Assembly (NCBI GenBank): GCA_002718135.1
Contig: PBDN01000018.1
Span: forward strand, 1 to 43,854
Origin: Pelagibacteraceae bacterium
Lineage (GTDB): Bacteria; Pseudomonadota; Alphaproteobacteria; HIMB59; GCA-002718135
Direction: 5' to 3'
Length of the DNA stretch: 43,854 bases
Part shown: positions 27,234 through 37,623 of the stretch, in pieces
Layout of the letters: every line of letters begins with the position of its first letter
How positions within the stretch are numbered: the stretch's first letter is position 1
The notes under the pieces: generated by a model
What the model saw: the letters and a program-made list of their open reading frames with translations, nothing else
Databases searched by the model: none
What the model was told of the DNA's origin: nothing
Position numbers and translations under genes: made by a program

Positions 27234-27773
27234 TTGTCAATTAATTATAGACCAAAAAGTAATTCTGGTCCTAGGACTAACGAGCAGATCACTGCTAGTG
27301 AAGTTAGAGTAATATCTAGCACTGGTAAACAATTAGGTATTATTAGTATTCGTGAAGCTTTAATCGCTGCAGAAGATGAAGGATTTGACCTTGTTGAAGT
27401 TTCTCCTGATTCCAATCCTCCTGTTTGTAAAATTATAGATTATGGAAAGTTAAAATATAGAGAACAAAAAAGTAAAAAAGAAGCTAAAAAAAAGCAAAAA
27501 ACAATTGAGGTTAAGGAAATTAAAATGAGACCTGGAATTGATACTCATGATTATAATGTTAAGATAAAAGCATTATCTAAATTTATTGGTGGCGGAAATA
27601 AGGTAAAAGTTTCTATGAGATTTAGGGGAAGAGAAATGGAGCATCAAAACTTAGGTTTTGACTTATTAAAAAAACTGACTCAAGAAGTTGAAGATTACGC
27701 CAAAGTTGAAGTGCCTCCAAAATCTGAAGGAAAGCAGATAATGATGATTTTGGTACCACAGGTATCAAAGTAA
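27234..27773 (+). CDS. infC: Translation initiation factor IF-3
   Basis: Binds the 30S subunit, discriminates against non-canonical start codons and keeps subunits apart. The N-domain has PRTNEQITASEVRVI and DLVEVSPDSNPPVCKIIDYG. The C-domain has EIKMRPGIDTHDYNVK and VKVSMRFRGREMEHQNLG. The length of 179 is normal. The start is TTG at 27234: an in-frame TGA lies at 27225-27227 and no ATG, GTG or CTG is available between. A rare start is expected, because IF-3 represses its own mRNA through a poor start codon in E. coli (AUU). Gene order infC-rpmI-rplT-pheS-pheT is conserved. Confidence 0.96.
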   Translation: MSINYRPKSNSGPRTNEQITASEVRVISSTGKQLGIISIREALIAAEDEGFDLVEVSPDSNPPVCKIIDYGKLKYREQKSKKEAKKKQKTIEVKEIKMRPGIDTHDYNVKIKALSKFIGGGNKVKVSMRFRGREMEHQNLGFDLLKKLTQEVEDYAKVEVPPKSEGKQIMMILVPQVSK

Positions 27774-27866
27774 ATAGTATTTGTTGAAAATTCTTTTTTT
27801 TTCATTATAAGAATTCAAAAAATTGACTATGGCAATAGGGGCAGCCTAGTAGTTTTAATGTATAAA

Positions 27867-27872
27867 AAGGAG
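27867..27872 (+). promoter_or_regulatory. Strong Shine-Dalgarno before rpmI
   Basis: AAGGAG sits six bases before the rpmI ATG. Most genes here have little or no Shine-Dalgarno, so this match is unusual and fits a highly translated ribosomal protein. rplT has a similar but shorter GGAG at 28079-28082. The 105-base infC-rpmI spacer upstream has a TTGACT at 27823-27828 but no convincing -10 at the right distance. Confidence 0.65.
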
Positions 27873-27878
27873 TTATAA

Positions 27879-28079
27879 ATGCCCAAATTGAAAACAAAAA
27901 GTAGTTTAAAAAAAAGATTTTCACGAACAGGTACTGGTAAAATTAAATTTAAGCAAGCTGGTAAACGTCATGGAATGAGCAAACGATCAAACAAGTTTAT
28001 TCGTAACACTAAGAGATCTGCTATAATGTCGTCTGGAGATTCTGCATTAATTGATCATATGTTACCTTATAACAAGTAG
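27879..28079 (+). CDS. rpmI: 50S ribosomal protein L35
   Basis: Small basic ribosomal protein of 66 residues, the standard length. [20 protein letters not shown] at the N-terminus and [11 protein letters not shown] in the middle match the family. It lies between infC and rplT as in most bacteria. The rplT start follows ten bases after the stop. Confidence 0.96.
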   Translation: MPKLKTKSSLKKRFSRTGTGKIKFKQAGKRHGMSKRSNKFIRNTKRSAIMSSGDSALIDHMLPYNK

Positions 28080-28089
28080 GAGTAATAAA

Positions 28090-28443
28090 ATGGCAAGAGT
28101 TTCTAGAGGAGTTACAGCAAGAGCAAGACATAAAAAAGTTATCAAAAAAGCAAAAGGATATTATGGTAGAAGAAAAAATGTATTCAGAGTGGCTGTGCAG
28201 GCTGTTGAAAGAGGATTGCAGTATGCTTATAGAGATCGTAGAAAAAGAAAAACTGATTTTAGAGGCTTGTGGATTCAGCGAATCAATGCGGGGGTAAGAC
28301 TGCATGGTATGACGTATTCACAGTTTATTTCAGGTTTAAAAAAATCATCAATCGAAATTGATAGAAAGATTTTAGCGGATCTAGCGGTTAATCAACCCGA
28401 AGCATTTAAAGCACTGGTTGATAAAGCTCAATCTGCTAGATAA
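28090..28443 (+). CDS. rplT: 50S ribosomal protein L20
   Basis: Early-assembly 23S rRNA-binding protein. I place the start at the ATG 28090, giving 117 residues beginning [20 protein letters not shown], the standard L20 N-terminus. An ATG 39 bases upstream in the same frame lies inside rpmI and would add 13 unrelated residues. GGAG at 28079-28082 supports the chosen start. In E. coli L20 represses rpmI-rplT translation by binding the leader; no obvious leader mimic was recognised in the spacer here. Confidence 0.97.
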   Translation: MARVSRGVTARARHKKVIKKAKGYYGRRKNVFRVAVQAVERGLQYAYRDRRKRKTDFRGLWIQRINAGVRLHGMTYSQFISGLKKSSIEIDRKILADLAVNQPEAFKALVDKAQSAR

Positions 28444-28472
28444 TTTTAATTTATAAAATATAATAGATAGCA

Positions 28473-29531
28473 ATGGCTTTTGCTGAAAATAAAAAAGATA
28501 TTCAAAATAAAATCGAAGACACTAATACTCTTGAAGATTTAGAAAAAATAAGATTGTATTATTTGGGCAAAAAGGGACTAGTTCCTGAAGCTTTAAAAGG
28601 TTTAGCATCTTTATCTATTCAAGATAAAAAATCTAAAGGACAAGAATTAAATACAATTAAAAAATTTATTGAAGAAAGTATAAAAGACCAAAAAATACAA
28701 ATAGAGAATATTGAAATATCAAAAAAAATTACTCAAGAATCGATTGATGTTACTTTGCCACCAAATATAAGTAAGCAAGGTAAAATACATCCTATTAGTC
28801 AAACAATTTTTAATATCATTCAAATATTTGGTAATCTAAATTATTCTGTTGAAACAGGACCAGATATTGAAACTGATTTTAATAATTTTACAGCTTTAAA
28901 TATTCCTGAACATCATCCTGCAAGAGAAATGCAAGATACATTTTATATAGAAGATGATAAAAATAGTAGTGTTCTTAGAACACATACAAGCCCTGTCCAA
29001 GTTAGAACTATGCTCAAAGAAAAGCCACCAATTAAAATCATTGTACCAGGTAGAACTTATAGAAGTGACTCTGATGCAACACATGCGCCAATGTTTCATC
29101 AAGTAGAAGGATTAGTTGTAGATCAAAGCTCTACTATGGTTGATTTAAAATCAACCTTAGTAAAATTCTTAGAGGAATTTTTTGAAGTGAAGAATCTACA
29201 ATATCGTTTTCGGCCTAGTTATTTTCCATTTACAGAACCTAGCGCTGAAATGGATGTGGCATATACTAAAGTTAATAATAAAATAAAAATTGGTGAAGGT
29301 AAAAATTGGTTAGAGATTTTAGGTTGTGGAATGGTAAATCCAGTTGTCCTAAATAATTGTAAAATTGATTCTAAAATATATCAGGGATATGCATTTGGAA
29401 TGGGCATTGAACGTTTATCTATGCTTAAATATGGAATCACAGATTTAAGAAGTTTTTTTGACCCAAATTTCAGATGGTTAGATCATTATGGATTTAGTAT
29501 TTTAGATAATCAAACAACATCAGGTTTATAA
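28473..29531 (+). CDS. pheS: Phenylalanyl-tRNA synthetase alpha subunit
   Basis: Catalytic subunit of the alpha2-beta2 class II synthetase. An N-terminal coiled-coil region (about residues 1-85) is followed by HPISQTIFNII and motif 2 (VPGRTYRSDSDATHAPMFHQ, around residue 190). FTEPSAEMDV forms the Phe pocket, and motif 3 is FGMGIERLSML near residue 315. The length of 352 is slightly above E. coli's 327. It abuts pheT with no spacer between the stop and the next ATG. Confidence 0.97.
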   Translation: MAFAENKKDIQNKIEDTNTLEDLEKIRLYYLGKKGLVPEALKGLASLSIQDKKSKGQELNTIKKFIEESIKDQKIQIENIEISKKITQESIDVTLPPNISKQGKIHPISQTIFNIIQIFGNLNYSVETGPDIETDFNNFTALNIPEHHPAREMQDTFYIEDDKNSSVLRTHTSPVQVRTMLKEKPPIKIIVPGRTYRSDSDATHAPMFHQVEGLVVDQSSTMVDLKSTLVKFLEEFFEVKNLQYRFRPSYFPFTEPSAEMDVAYTKVNNKIKIGEGKNWLEILGCGMVNPVVLNNCKIDSKIYQGYAFGMGIERLSMLKYGITDLRSFFDPNFRWLDHYGFSILDNQTTSGL

Positions 29532-31922
29532 ATGAAGTTTACATTAGATTGGCTAAAAGATCATTTAGATACATCAAAGGATTTAAAAACCATTGTAGAT
29601 ACTTTAACTAATATTGGTTTAGAGGTAGAAAGTGTAGAAGACAAATCTGAAGATTTTAAAAATTTTACTGTGGCAAAAGTTTTAAAAGCAGTAAAACATC
29701 CTAATGCAGACAAACTTAAAGTTTGTCAGGTTAAAACTGTAAATGGCGATTTCCAAGTAGTATGTGGAGCCCCAAATGCAAGGGAAGGCATGCTGGGAAT
29801 TTTTGCTCCAGAAAATAGTTACATTCCTGGAACTGAATTACATCTAAAAAAAACTAAAATAAGGGGAGTCGAATCCTGTGGAATGCTAGTATCTGAAAGA
29901 GAGATGGGTATTTCTAATGAACACGATGGAATTATAGAAATTAAAGATAATTATAAAATTGGTGACCAATTTAGTAAAATATTTAAATTAGATGAACCAG
30001 TTATAGAAATAAATTTAACACCAAATAGATCTGATTGCTTATCTGTAAGGGGAATCGCAAGAGATTTGGCTGCTGCTGGAGTTGGCAAGCTAAAAGATTT
30101 AAAATTTAAAAAAATAAATGAGTCATTTACAAGTCCAATGAAATGGAAAAAAAAATTTGCAAATAACAATTTGTGCCCTGGTGTATCAGGAAGATATTTT
30201 AAAAATGTAAAAAATGTTGAAAGTCCAATATGGCTTCAAAAAAGACTAACAGCAATTGGACTACGTCCAATTTCAGCATTAGTTGATATAACGAACTATA
30301 TAACTTTTGATTTAGGTCGCCCACTTCATGTTTATGATGCTGATAAAGTATCTGGAAACTTAACTATGAGATTAGCTGACAATAACGAGGAATGTTTAGC
30401 ATTAAATGAAGTTAATTATAAATGTAGTGATGATATGATTGTTATCTCTGATGATGATAAAAAAATTCATGGTATCGGCGGTGTAATGGGCGGATTATAT
30501 AGTGGATGTAGTATGGATACTAAAAATGTATTTATAGAAGTAGCTTTATTTGATCCAATATCAGTTACCAAAATTGGAAGGAAACTAAATTTGCAAAGTG
30601 ACGCAAGATATCGTTTTGAAAGAGGAGTAGATACAGAATCTGTATACTGGGGTGTAGAGGCTGCTAGTCAAATGATAATTGAGTTCTGTGGAGGACAAGC
30701 AAGTGAATTTGTTTCTTCAGAAATACATATAAATAAAAAGCAACCAATTTTATTTGATACAAATAAAATTAAAACTTTTGGGGGTGTTGAAATTGATATT
30801 AAAGATCAATCTAATATTTTAATATCTCTTGGTTTTAAAGTTAAAGAAAAAAATTCTAAACTAGAAATTGAAAGTCCTACTTTTAGACCTGATATTAATG
30901 GTGAAGCAGACATTATTGAAGAAATTTTAAGAATTTATGGTTTTGATAAAATACCTTTAAAAATAATAAATAATAATGAGGATAAAAAACAAATATTAAA
31001 TTCTTCAATTAAAACTTTTTATAAGAGTAAAAAGATTATCGCATCACATGGATACTCTGAAGTTGTAACTTGGTCATTTATGGATGAAAAAAAAGCTAAG
31101 ATTATTTCAAATGATTTAATAAATCTAAAAAACCCAATTAGCAGTGATTTAGATACAATGCGCCCATCTACCATTCCTAATTTATTGGAAGCAATTAATC
31201 AAAATAAAGCTCGTATGTATGCGCGTGCTAAAATATTTGAAGTAGGACCAAATTTTGCTAAGTCAATTAAAGATCAACAAGAAAATGTTGCATCAGCTAT
31301 TATATATGGTTCTATTGATGAGCAAAATTGGTTATCAAATAATAAAAATACTGATGTTTATACTATTAAAGGAGATCTTTTTTCAATTTTAAAAAGTCTT
31401 AATGTGCCAACAGATAATTTATTATATGATAAAATTAATGGACAAACTTACCATCCTGGAAAATCATCTTCACTTAGATTGGGTAAAAATATGATTGCTA
31501 ATTTTGGTGAAATCCACCCTATTTTATTGAAAAATATGGAAGTCAATTTCAAAGTTTTTAGTTTTGAAATTTTTTTAGATAACATTTCACAATTTCAAGA
31601 AAATAGATCTAACTCAAGGGGAGGATTTATAAATAATCCATACCAAATGGTTGAACGGGATTTTGCTTTTCTTTTTCCAAAAGAAATTCAGGCTAATGAA
31701 ATTATTTCAGAGGTAAAAAAAGTTGATAAAAGCTTAATTAAAAAAGTTACTATTTTTGATGTTTATGAAGGTGAGAAATTACCAGACAATAAAAAAAGTA
31801 TAGCATTTAGAATATTATTACAACCACAAGATAAAACATTTAATGAAAAAGAAATTGATAATTTATCCCAAAAAATTATTGTACTAATATCAAAAACATT
31901 TGATGCCTCTATAAGAAAATAA
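29532..31922 (+). CDS. pheT: Phenylalanyl-tRNA synthetase beta subunit
   Basis: Beta subunit of 796 residues with the full bacterial domain set. These are an N-terminal EMAP-type tRNA-binding domain ([17 protein letters not shown], residues about 57-73), the B3/B4 editing region including [10 protein letters not shown] and [13 protein letters not shown], the B5 domain near residue 410-480, and a C-terminal ferredoxin-like anticodon-binding domain ([19 protein letters not shown]). The length agrees with E. coli (795). Its stop overlaps the lepA ATG (TAATG). Confidence 0.97.
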   Translation: MKFTLDWLKDHLDTSKDLKTIVDTLTNIGLEVESVEDKSEDFKNFTVAKVLKAVKHPNADKLKVCQVKTVNGDFQVVCGAPNAREGMLGIFAPENSYIPGTELHLKKTKIRGVESCGMLVSEREMGISNEHDGIIEIKDNYKIGDQFSKIFKLDEPVIEINLTPNRSDCLSVRGIARDLAAAGVGKLKDLKFKKINESFTSPMKWKKKFANNNLCPGVSGRYFKNVKNVESPIWLQKRLTAIGLRPISALVDITNYITFDLGRPLHVYDADKVSGNLTMRLADNNEECLALNEVNYKCSDDMIVISDDDKKIHGIGGVMGGLYSGCSMDTKNVFIEVALFDPISVTKIGRKLNLQSDARYRFERGVDTESVYWGVEAASQMIIEFCGGQASEFVSSEIHINKKQPILFDTNKIKTFGGVEIDIKDQSNILISLGFKVKEKNSKLEIESPTFRPDINGEADIIEEILRIYGFDKIPLKIINNNEDKKQILNSSIKTFYKSKKIIASHGYSEVVTWSFMDEKKAKIISNDLINLKNPISSDLDTMRPSTIPNLLEAINQNKARMYARAKIFEVGPNFAKSIKDQQENVASAIIYGSIDEQNWLSNNKNTDVYTIKGDLFSILKSLNVPTDNLLYDKINGQTYHPGKSSSLRLGKNMIANFGEIHPILLKNMEVNFKVFSFEIFLDNISQFQENRSNSRGGFINNPYQMVERDFAFLFPKEIQANEIISEVKKVDKSLIKKVTIFDVYEGEKLPDNKKSIAFRILLQPQDKTFNEKEIDNLSQKIIVLISKTFDASIRK

Positions 31923-33724
31923 TGACAGAACTTAGTTCTATAAGAAATTTTTCGATAGTAGCTCATATTGATCATGGAAAGTCAACTTTAGCTGATAGAC
32001 TCATTCAGTTTTGTGGAGGTTTAACAGATAGAGAGATGAAAGAACAAGTTCTTGATTCTATGGAATTAGAGAGGGAAAGAGGCATTACTATTAAAGCTCA
32101 AACAGTTAGGCTGAATTATTCTGCTAAAGATGGAAATAATTATGTCTTAAATTTAATGGATACTCCAGGTCATGTAGATTTTTCTTATGAAGTATCGAGA
32201 TCTTTAGCGGCATGTGAAAGTTCATTATTAATAGTAGATTCAACTCAGGGTGTAGAAGCTCAAACATTAGCTAATGCTTATCAAGCAATTAATAATGATC
32301 ATGAAATTCTTCCAGTTTTAAATAAATCTGATTTACCTTCTTCTGAACCAGATAAAATTAAAGAACAAATTGAAGAAGTATTAGGTATTGATTCTAGTGA
32401 CGCATCTTTAGTTTCTGCTAAAACTGGAGAAGGAGTAGAAGATTTATTAGAAAAAATTATAACAACTTTACCTGTTCCACGTGGTGATAAAGACAAACCA
32501 CTTAAATGCATGCTGGTTGATAGTTGGTATGATAGTTATTTAGGAGTTATTGTTTTAGTTCGTGTAATTGATGGTCAATTAAAGAAAAATCAAAAAATTA
32601 GATTTATGGCAGCAAAGGCAACTCACACTATTGACAGAGTAGGTATATTTTCACCAAAAATAATTGAAGTTGAGAGTTTGGGTCCAGGTGAAATTGGTTT
32701 TATAAATTCTGGTATTAAAAGTGTATCAGATTGTAAAGTAGGCGATACTATTACAGATGAAAAAAATCCTACGTCAATCCCCTTACCTGGTTTTAAACCA
32801 TCACAGCCCGTTGTTTTTTGTGGAATGTTTCCTGTAGATTCAGATGAGTATGAACATCTAAGAGATAGTATGGTTAAATTAGCCTTAAATGATTCAAGTT
32901 TTTCTTATGAACCTGAAGTTAGTCCCGCATTAGGATATGGTTTTCGTTGTGGTTTTTTAGGATTATTACATTTAGAAATTATTAGGGACAGGTTCGAATT
33001 AGAGTTTAATTTAGAATTAGTCACAACAGCACCATCAGTTGTTTATAAAATTCATATGAATGATGGGTCTATAATAGATTTACATAATCCTACAGATATG
33101 CCAGATCCTGTAAAAATTGAATCTATTTCTGAACCTTGGATTAAAGCAACTATAATAGTACCAGATGAATATTTGGGATCTGTTTTGGAATTATGTACAT
33201 CAAAAAGAGGTGTTCAACTTAATATGACTTATGCTGGAACAAGAGCCTTAGTCGAATATAAACTTCCTTTAAATGAAATTGTTTTTGATTTTTATGACAG
33301 ACTAAAATCCCTTACGAAGGGTTATGCAAGTTTTGATTACGATATAGTTGGATATGAAATTAATCCATTAGTCAAGGTTACAATTATGATTAATGGTGAT
33401 CCAGTTGATGCCTTATCTTTAATTGTTCATAAAGATAGATCCCAGCAAAGAGGCAGGGCGCTATGTGAACGTCTAAAAGATTTAATACCTAGACAGCAAT
33501 TTAAGGTAGCCATACAAGCAGCTATTGGAGGAAAAATTATTGCTAGGGAAACAGTGGCATCTTTTAGAAAAGATGTTACACAAAAATTATATGGCGGAGA
33601 TGTAACTAGGAAAAATAAACTTTTAGACAAACAAAAAAAAGGTAAGAAAAGAATGAGGCAATTTGGCAAAGTTGACATTCCTCAAAATGCATTCCTTAAT
33701 GCATTAAAAATGAATAAAGAATAA
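31922..33724 (+). CDS. lepA: Elongation factor 4 (LepA), back-translocating GTPase
   Basis: Translational GTPase acting on stalled ribosomes and in initiation. G1 is [15 protein letters not shown]3 is [11 protein letters not shown], and G4 is LNKSDLPS. The switch region holds [12 protein letters not shown]. The C-terminal domain unique to EF4 is complete, ending near [17 protein letters not shown]. The 600-residue length is standard (E. coli 599). It overlaps pheT by one base and faces the convergent methyltransferase gene across 21 bases. Confidence 0.98.
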   Translation: MTELSSIRNFSIVAHIDHGKSTLADRLIQFCGGLTDREMKEQVLDSMELERERGITIKAQTVRLNYSAKDGNNYVLNLMDTPGHVDFSYEVSRSLAACESSLLIVDSTQGVEAQTLANAYQAINNDHEILPVLNKSDLPSSEPDKIKEQIEEVLGIDSSDASLVSAKTGEGVEDLLEKIITTLPVPRGDKDKPLKCMLVDSWYDSYLGVIVLVRVIDGQLKKNQKIRFMAAKATHTIDRVGIFSPKIIEVESLGPGEIGFINSGIKSVSDCKVGDTITDEKNPTSIPLPGFKPSQPVVFCGMFPVDSDEYEHLRDSMVKLALNDSSFSYEPEVSPALGYGFRCGFLGLLHLEIIRDRFELEFNLELVTTAPSVVYKIHMNDGSIIDLHNPTDMPDPVKIESISEPWIKATIIVPDEYLGSVLELCTSKRGVQLNMTYAGTRALVEYKLPLNEIVFDFYDRLKSLTKGYASFDYDIVGYEINPLVKVTIMINGDPVDALSLIVHKDRSQQRGRALCERLKDLIPRQQFKVAIQAAIGGKIIARETVASFRKDVTQKLYGGDVTRKNKLLDKQKKGKKRMRQFGKVDIPQNAFLNALKMNKE

Positions 33725-33745
33725 TAAATAAGAAAAAAGTAGAAA

Positions 33746-34297
33746 TTAATTGTTTATAATAAAGAATTCATGATCATACCAAAAAATTCTTTTGAAAAAA
33801 TGTTTATATTTTAATGATTTATTGTTATTTAGCACATTAATAATATTTTCAGCACTATAGTAGTTAATAAAGTCGAAATTATAAATTAAATCATGCAATT
33901 TATTAATATTTGAATAAAAAAAATTTCTGTTTGATATATCTTTATAAATAAAAACAGTTTCTGACGACATATTATAAATTATCTTTTTGAATATATTTTC
34001 TTGATTATCTTTTTCCAAGTGATGCATAACATCAATCATTATTATACAGTTATATTTATTTACTTGTTCTGTTATATTATTAATATTATCATTAATAATT
34101 TTAAATTTCTCACTTTTAATATTTTTTTTAATTTTAGGATCTATGCCAGTATATGAAATAATTTTATTTTTATCGATATCATTATATAAATGCCCATCAC
34201 CGCATCCTATATCAATTATTTTTGCATTATTGGGAATATTGTTTAATATTATTTCATAAGGATAAATTAATTTTCTTAAATTTGATTTAAAATTCAT
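33746..34297 (-). CDS. Class I SAM-dependent methyltransferase
   Basis: Rossmann-fold methyltransferase of 183 residues. Motif I is IIDIGCGDGHLY (residues 27-38), the acidic end of strand 2 is YTGIDP, and MIDVMHHLEKD is the motif-IV region of the Methyltransf_11/25 type. The substrate cannot be inferred. It overlaps the upstream membrane glycosyltransferase-like gene by 11 bases, so the two are translationally linked and it may methylate a sugar or lipid-linked intermediate of the same pathway. It is small for the family but shows no sign of truncation. Confidence 0.8.
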   Translation of the reverse strand: MNFKSNLRKLIYPYEIILNNIPNNAKIIDIGCGDGHLYNDIDKNKIISYTGIDPKIKKNIKSEKFKIINDNINNITEQVNKYNCIIMIDVMHHLEKDNQENIFKKIIYNMSSETVFIYKDISNRNFFYSNINKLHDLIYNFDFINYYSAENIINVLNNNKSLKYKHFFKRIFWYDHEFFIINN

Positions 34298-36257
34298 TTT
34301 TTTTATTGATCAATTGATGGGCAAATTTTATAAACAGTATAAATGTAAGTAACCAGGCGAGATAAGCATATCTGCTACTTGGGTGTGTCAAGATTAAAAC
34401 CGCGTGTTGTGAAATTATAGTTAAATAAACAATGTAATATATATACAAGTGTTTTTTTATAATTATTATGTAGCTTATAAAAAATAAAATAATTATTCTA
34501 TGAATATTATATAAAGGGTTCCATTCAAATAATTGATTTTTTAAAATTATTAAATTTTCATTCATAAAGTCTAAAACAACAAAAGAAAATATTCCATTTA
34601 AAAAAGACCCTAAATTTAAATAAAAATTCACAGAAGAATCAGTAAAAAAATTATAACTATTTCCAAAAAGATAATTATGCATTAGGCATAAGAAAATAAA
34701 TAAATATCCAAATGAATTAAATAAAAAAAGTTCATATTTTTTAAATTTAATAAATAAATAAAAAGCAAACAAAATAAATATAATTGATGTTGGAAAAAAA
34801 TTTGGTCTTAAAAAAACAGCAAGTGATAAAATGAATCCTAAAAAATATATAGATTTATTGTCATATTTTGTATTTTGATAGAAGCTTAATAGAACAAAAA
34901 AACTAAACAAAATAAGCATTATAGCTACTGATTCAGCATGATGCCTCGCATATTGCCAAATATAATTAAAGTGACCAAAGCCCATATTTTCAAAAATTGG
35001 AAAAAAAATAAATGAAATCAGTAATATTAATGCAATTTTTTTATTAATTATCTTTTCAAATATTTTATAAATAATTATTGGAATAAGGCTACAAATAACT
35101 AAATATCCGTAAGAGGTTTCTCCAAACATAATATTATTTAATGCACTAAAATAACGCATTCCTGGCATATAATAATAAATATCTTCTCCACCTCTAAGTG
35201 CTAATAATAAATTACCACTATTAATATTTTCAATTATATCTCTTCCAAATGAATAGTGAAGTAATCCATCTGCACCTCCTCTATAATAGCGTAATCCAAA
35301 AATTAAACTTGGGTCTCTTATAAAAGTTAGTAAAACTGTTGATGTGATTGAAATAAAGTAAATAATTAAATTAGAAATACTATTTTTATTAAATAAATAT
35401 TTATAGAAAATTAATAAAATTATAAATAAAATAAATTTTTTTAAAAATTTTAAAAAAATTATTGTATAATTTTCATTAATTTTTAATTCTAAATTTGCAT
35501 TTTTGTTTATAGAATATCCAATTAGATATAAAAAATCATTGTTTTTATTAAAGTTTAAACACTCATTTTTATTTACTTTTACAAAACTAGATTTTTTAAT
35601 ATCCTTTAATGTAATTTTATTTTTTGAAAAATAGTAGTATAATTCTCCCTTTGAACAAATTTTAGAATTTTGAGAAATTTTGTTTAGTTCAAACAAAACA
35701 TAATATGGCATATCTCTTCTAAATTCTTTGTCATATCTAAAATTATATCTTAAAGAATTTATAGTGCCTATTCTTAGGTCTTCTCTAGAATTAAAATTAA
35801 TCTTACTAGTTTTTCTTGAAAAGTGAGTATCTTGAAATATGCTATCAACAGAATATGCAAAACTTTTATCTATAAATTTTTTATTTTTTAAAAAAGAAGA
35901 TTTTTTTTCAGCAGCTCCTTCAAATTTTACCTGATTGAATTTTTCATTAAAATCATTTTTCAATTCATAAATAATATTGTCGGGTAATAATTGATTAATT
36001 ATATTAATATCTTTAAAATTCAAAAAAACTTGATGAGCTTCATGATAAAAAAATTTAGGTATAAATATATTTATCATAGTCAATATGAATATAGAAAATA
36101 CAATAAATTTTTTTTCTAATAATTTCTTCAAATAATCTTTTTTTACTGAAAATAATGCTAATATTCCTATAAATATGAAAATTAAATCAAATTTATCATT
36201 AAGAGGTATTCCTAAATTTAGGAATATAATCAATAGAAATAATAGTTTAAAAAACAT
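34287..36257 (-). CDS. Large polytopic membrane protein, possible GT-C glycosyltransferase
   Basis: A 656-residue integral membrane protein. Three hydrophobic segments (about 3-20, 23-38, 51-67) precede a hydrophilic, presumably periplasmic, domain at about 70-265. Many further membrane helices run from 268 to the C-terminus. After the helix at 294-313 there is a loop with RYYRGGADGLLHYSFGRD (Asp330). An acidic residue in the first external loop of the catalytic module is a GT-C hallmark, seen in PMT, ArnT and arabinofuranosyltransferases. No family signature is certain. It is divergent from a UbiA-type polyprenyl-phosphate transferase, which would make the lipid-linked sugar a GT-C enzyme needs. 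A polymerase or flippase is the alternative. Confidence 0.5.
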   Translation of the reverse strand: MFFKLLFLLIIFLNLGIPLNDKFDLIFIFIGILALFSVKKDYLKKLLEKKFIVFSIFILTMINIFIPKFFYHEAHQVFLNFKDINIINQLLPDNIIYELKNDFNEKFNQVKFEGAAEKKSSFLKNKKFIDKSFAYSVDSIFQDTHFSRKTSKINFNSREDLRIGTINSLRYNFRYDKEFRRDMPYYVLFELNKISQNSKICSKGELYYYFSKNKITLKDIKKSSFVKVNKNECLNFNKNNDFLYLIGYSINKNANLELKINENYTIIFLKFLKKFILFIILLIFYKYLFNKNSISNLIIYFISITSTVLLTFIRDPSLIFGLRYYRGGADGLLHYSFGRDIIENINSGNLLLALRGGEDIYYYMPGMRYFSALNNIMFGETSYGYLVICSLIPIIIYKIFEKIINKKIALILLISFIFFPIFENMGFGHFNYIWQYARHHAESVAIMLILFSFFVLLSFYQNTKYDNKSIYFLGFILSLAVFLRPNFFPTSIIFILFAFYLFIKFKKYELFLFNSFGYLFIFLCLMHNYLFGNSYNFFTDSSVNFYLNLGSFLNGIFSFVVLDFMNENLIILKNQLFEWNPLYNIHRIIILFFISYIIIIKKHLYIYYIVYLTIISQHAVLILTHPSSRYAYLAWLLTFILFIKFAHQLINKKNEF

Positions 36258-36294
36258 TAGTTTAATAATTTAGTTACAGATAGTTATATTAAAA

Positions 36295-37137
36295 ATGATT
36301 AAAAATATATTTGTTTTAATAAGAATAAAAGATTGGATTAAAAATTTTATCATTTTCTTCCCTTTTTTATTTTCTGGCAATTTAGGTAATATTTCTGCAT
36401 TTGGTGATTTATTGCTTGTTTTTATTAAGTTTGCATTGGCATCATCAATAATTTATATTTTTAACGACATTGTTGATGTTGAAAATGATAGAAATCATAA
36501 AACTAAAATAAACAAAAAACCGATTGCCAGCAATTTAGTTTCATTAAATTTAGCGTATATTTTAATTTCATCCCTTCTGTTAATTTTAATATTAATTCTA
36601 TTTAACAATACTTTGATTTTAAGTCATATTATTCTTTATATTCTTTTAAATTTTTTTTATTCTGCAATTTTAAAAAAAATTGCATATGTAGATTTGTTAT
36701 GTATCTCTGCTGGCTATCTAATAAGACTTGATGCTGGCTCAGAGGCTATTAATGTAAATACAAGTCTTTTACTTGCTTCTACTGTTTTCTCTTTATCATT
36801 ATACATTATTCTAATTAAAAGATATTCTGAATATATTTATCAATCTAATATGAGAAATGTTTATAAACATTATTCTAAAAAAATTTTAAAATTTTTAATA
36901 ACCATATCGGGAGTTATTTTTTTAATTTGTTGTTTTGTTTTCATAATTATACAAAAATTTTTTTTAATAATTATATATCCTTTTTTAATTTATTTAATTT
37001 TTAGATATTATTCTTCTTCACAAAAACTTACTTTAGGAGAATATCCAGTTGATTTAATATTTAAGGACAAAATTTTATTTTTATTATCATCATTAATTTT
37101 AATATTTACAATTTTAGTATATTACTTGGAGTTATAA
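36295..37137 (+). CDS. UbiA-family transferase, decaprenyl-phosphate phosphoribosyltransferase-like
   Basis: Membrane-embedded prenyltransferase of 280 residues with about eight hydrophobic helices. The first Asp-rich motif is NDIVDVENDRNH (57-68), followed by KPIAS, as in UbiA enzymes. The N-terminal IRIKDWIKNFIIFFPFLFSG closely resembles the DPPR-synthase group (Rv3806c type), which moves 5-phosphoribose onto a polyprenyl phosphate. The second motif region YVDLLCISAGYLIRLDAGSE also fits that group. There is no fused HAD phosphatase domain. Only 37 bases separate it from the divergent GT-C-like gene, suggesting shared regulation. Quinone or heme prenylation is less likely because of the N-terminal signature. 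Confidence 0.75.
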   Translation: MIKNIFVLIRIKDWIKNFIIFFPFLFSGNLGNISAFGDLLLVFIKFALASSIIYIFNDIVDVENDRNHKTKINKKPIASNLVSLNLAYILISSLLLILILILFNNTLILSHIILYILLNFFYSAILKKIAYVDLLCISAGYLIRLDAGSEAINVNTSLLLASTVFSLSLYIILIKRYSEYIYQSNMRNVYKHYSKKILKFLITISGVIFLICCFVFIIIQKFFLIIIYPFLIYLIFRYYSSSQKLTLGEYPVDLIFKDKILFLLSSLILIFTILVYYLEL

Positions 37138-37172
37138 ATATGAATACTGATTGCAGACTTGAAAATTAATAT

Positions 37173-37622
37173 ATGGAAAACTTGAGTATTAAACTTTACT
37201 GGAATCTTGGGAGTGGAGAATTAAGTTATGGTAAATATAGCACTGATCATAAAATAAAAGTTAATGAAAAATTATCTATAGATGCAAGCGCTGCCTCAGA
37301 ATATGGAGGCAATCCAAATAATTTGAATCCTGAGCAAGCACTTGCTGCAGCTATGAGCAGTTGTCATATGATGACTTTTTTAGCATTATCTGCAAAGATG
37401 AAATGGCCTGTTAAAACATATGAAGATAAAGCTGTTGCATATTTGGGTAAAAATTCAGATGGTAAAATTAGTATTAACAAAATACAATTAAATCCAAAAA
37501 TTACTTTTAAGGATAATTTTATTGTTACTGAGAAACAAATGTCAGAAATGCAGGATAGATCTCATAGATATTGCTTTATTGCAAATTCTTTATCTACAGA
37601 AGTGAAAGTAGAAATAAAATAA
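37173..37622 (+). CDS. OsmC/Ohr-family protein
   Basis: Small cytosolic peroxidase family, 149 residues. The two reactive cysteines are Cys64 in AMSSCHMMTFL and Cys134 in HRYCFIANSL; both are conserved in the family. LNPEQALAAA near residue 51 is the usual lead-in to the first Cys. It probably reduces organic hydroperoxides, but the subgroup (OsmC, Ohr or YhfA-like) cannot be fixed. The next gene follows after one base, so it is cotranscribed with the enoyl-CoA hydratase-like gene; a role in lipid peroxide or fatty-acid stress is an inference. Confidence 0.85.
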   Translation: MENLSIKLYWNLGSGELSYGKYSTDHKIKVNEKLSIDASAASEYGGNPNNLNPEQALAAAMSSCHMMTFLALSAKMKWPVKTYEDKAVAYLGKNSDGKISINKIQLNPKITFKDNFIVTEKQMSEMQDRSHRYCFIANSLSTEVKVEIK

Positions 37623-37623
37623 A

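Noticed and set aside
27774..27878. Promoter TTGACT at 27823 for rpmI-rplT
   Set aside because: The -35 match is good but no acceptable -10 lies at 16-18 bases; mentioned only in the ribosome-binding-site entry.
28051..28089. Upstream ATG start for rplT
   Set aside because: It lies inside rpmI and adds 13 residues before the standard L20 N-terminus; the 28090 ATG has a GGAG site.
33725..33745. Terminator between convergent lepA and the methyltransferase gene
   Set aside because: Only 21 A/T bases separate the stops and no inverted repeat fits.
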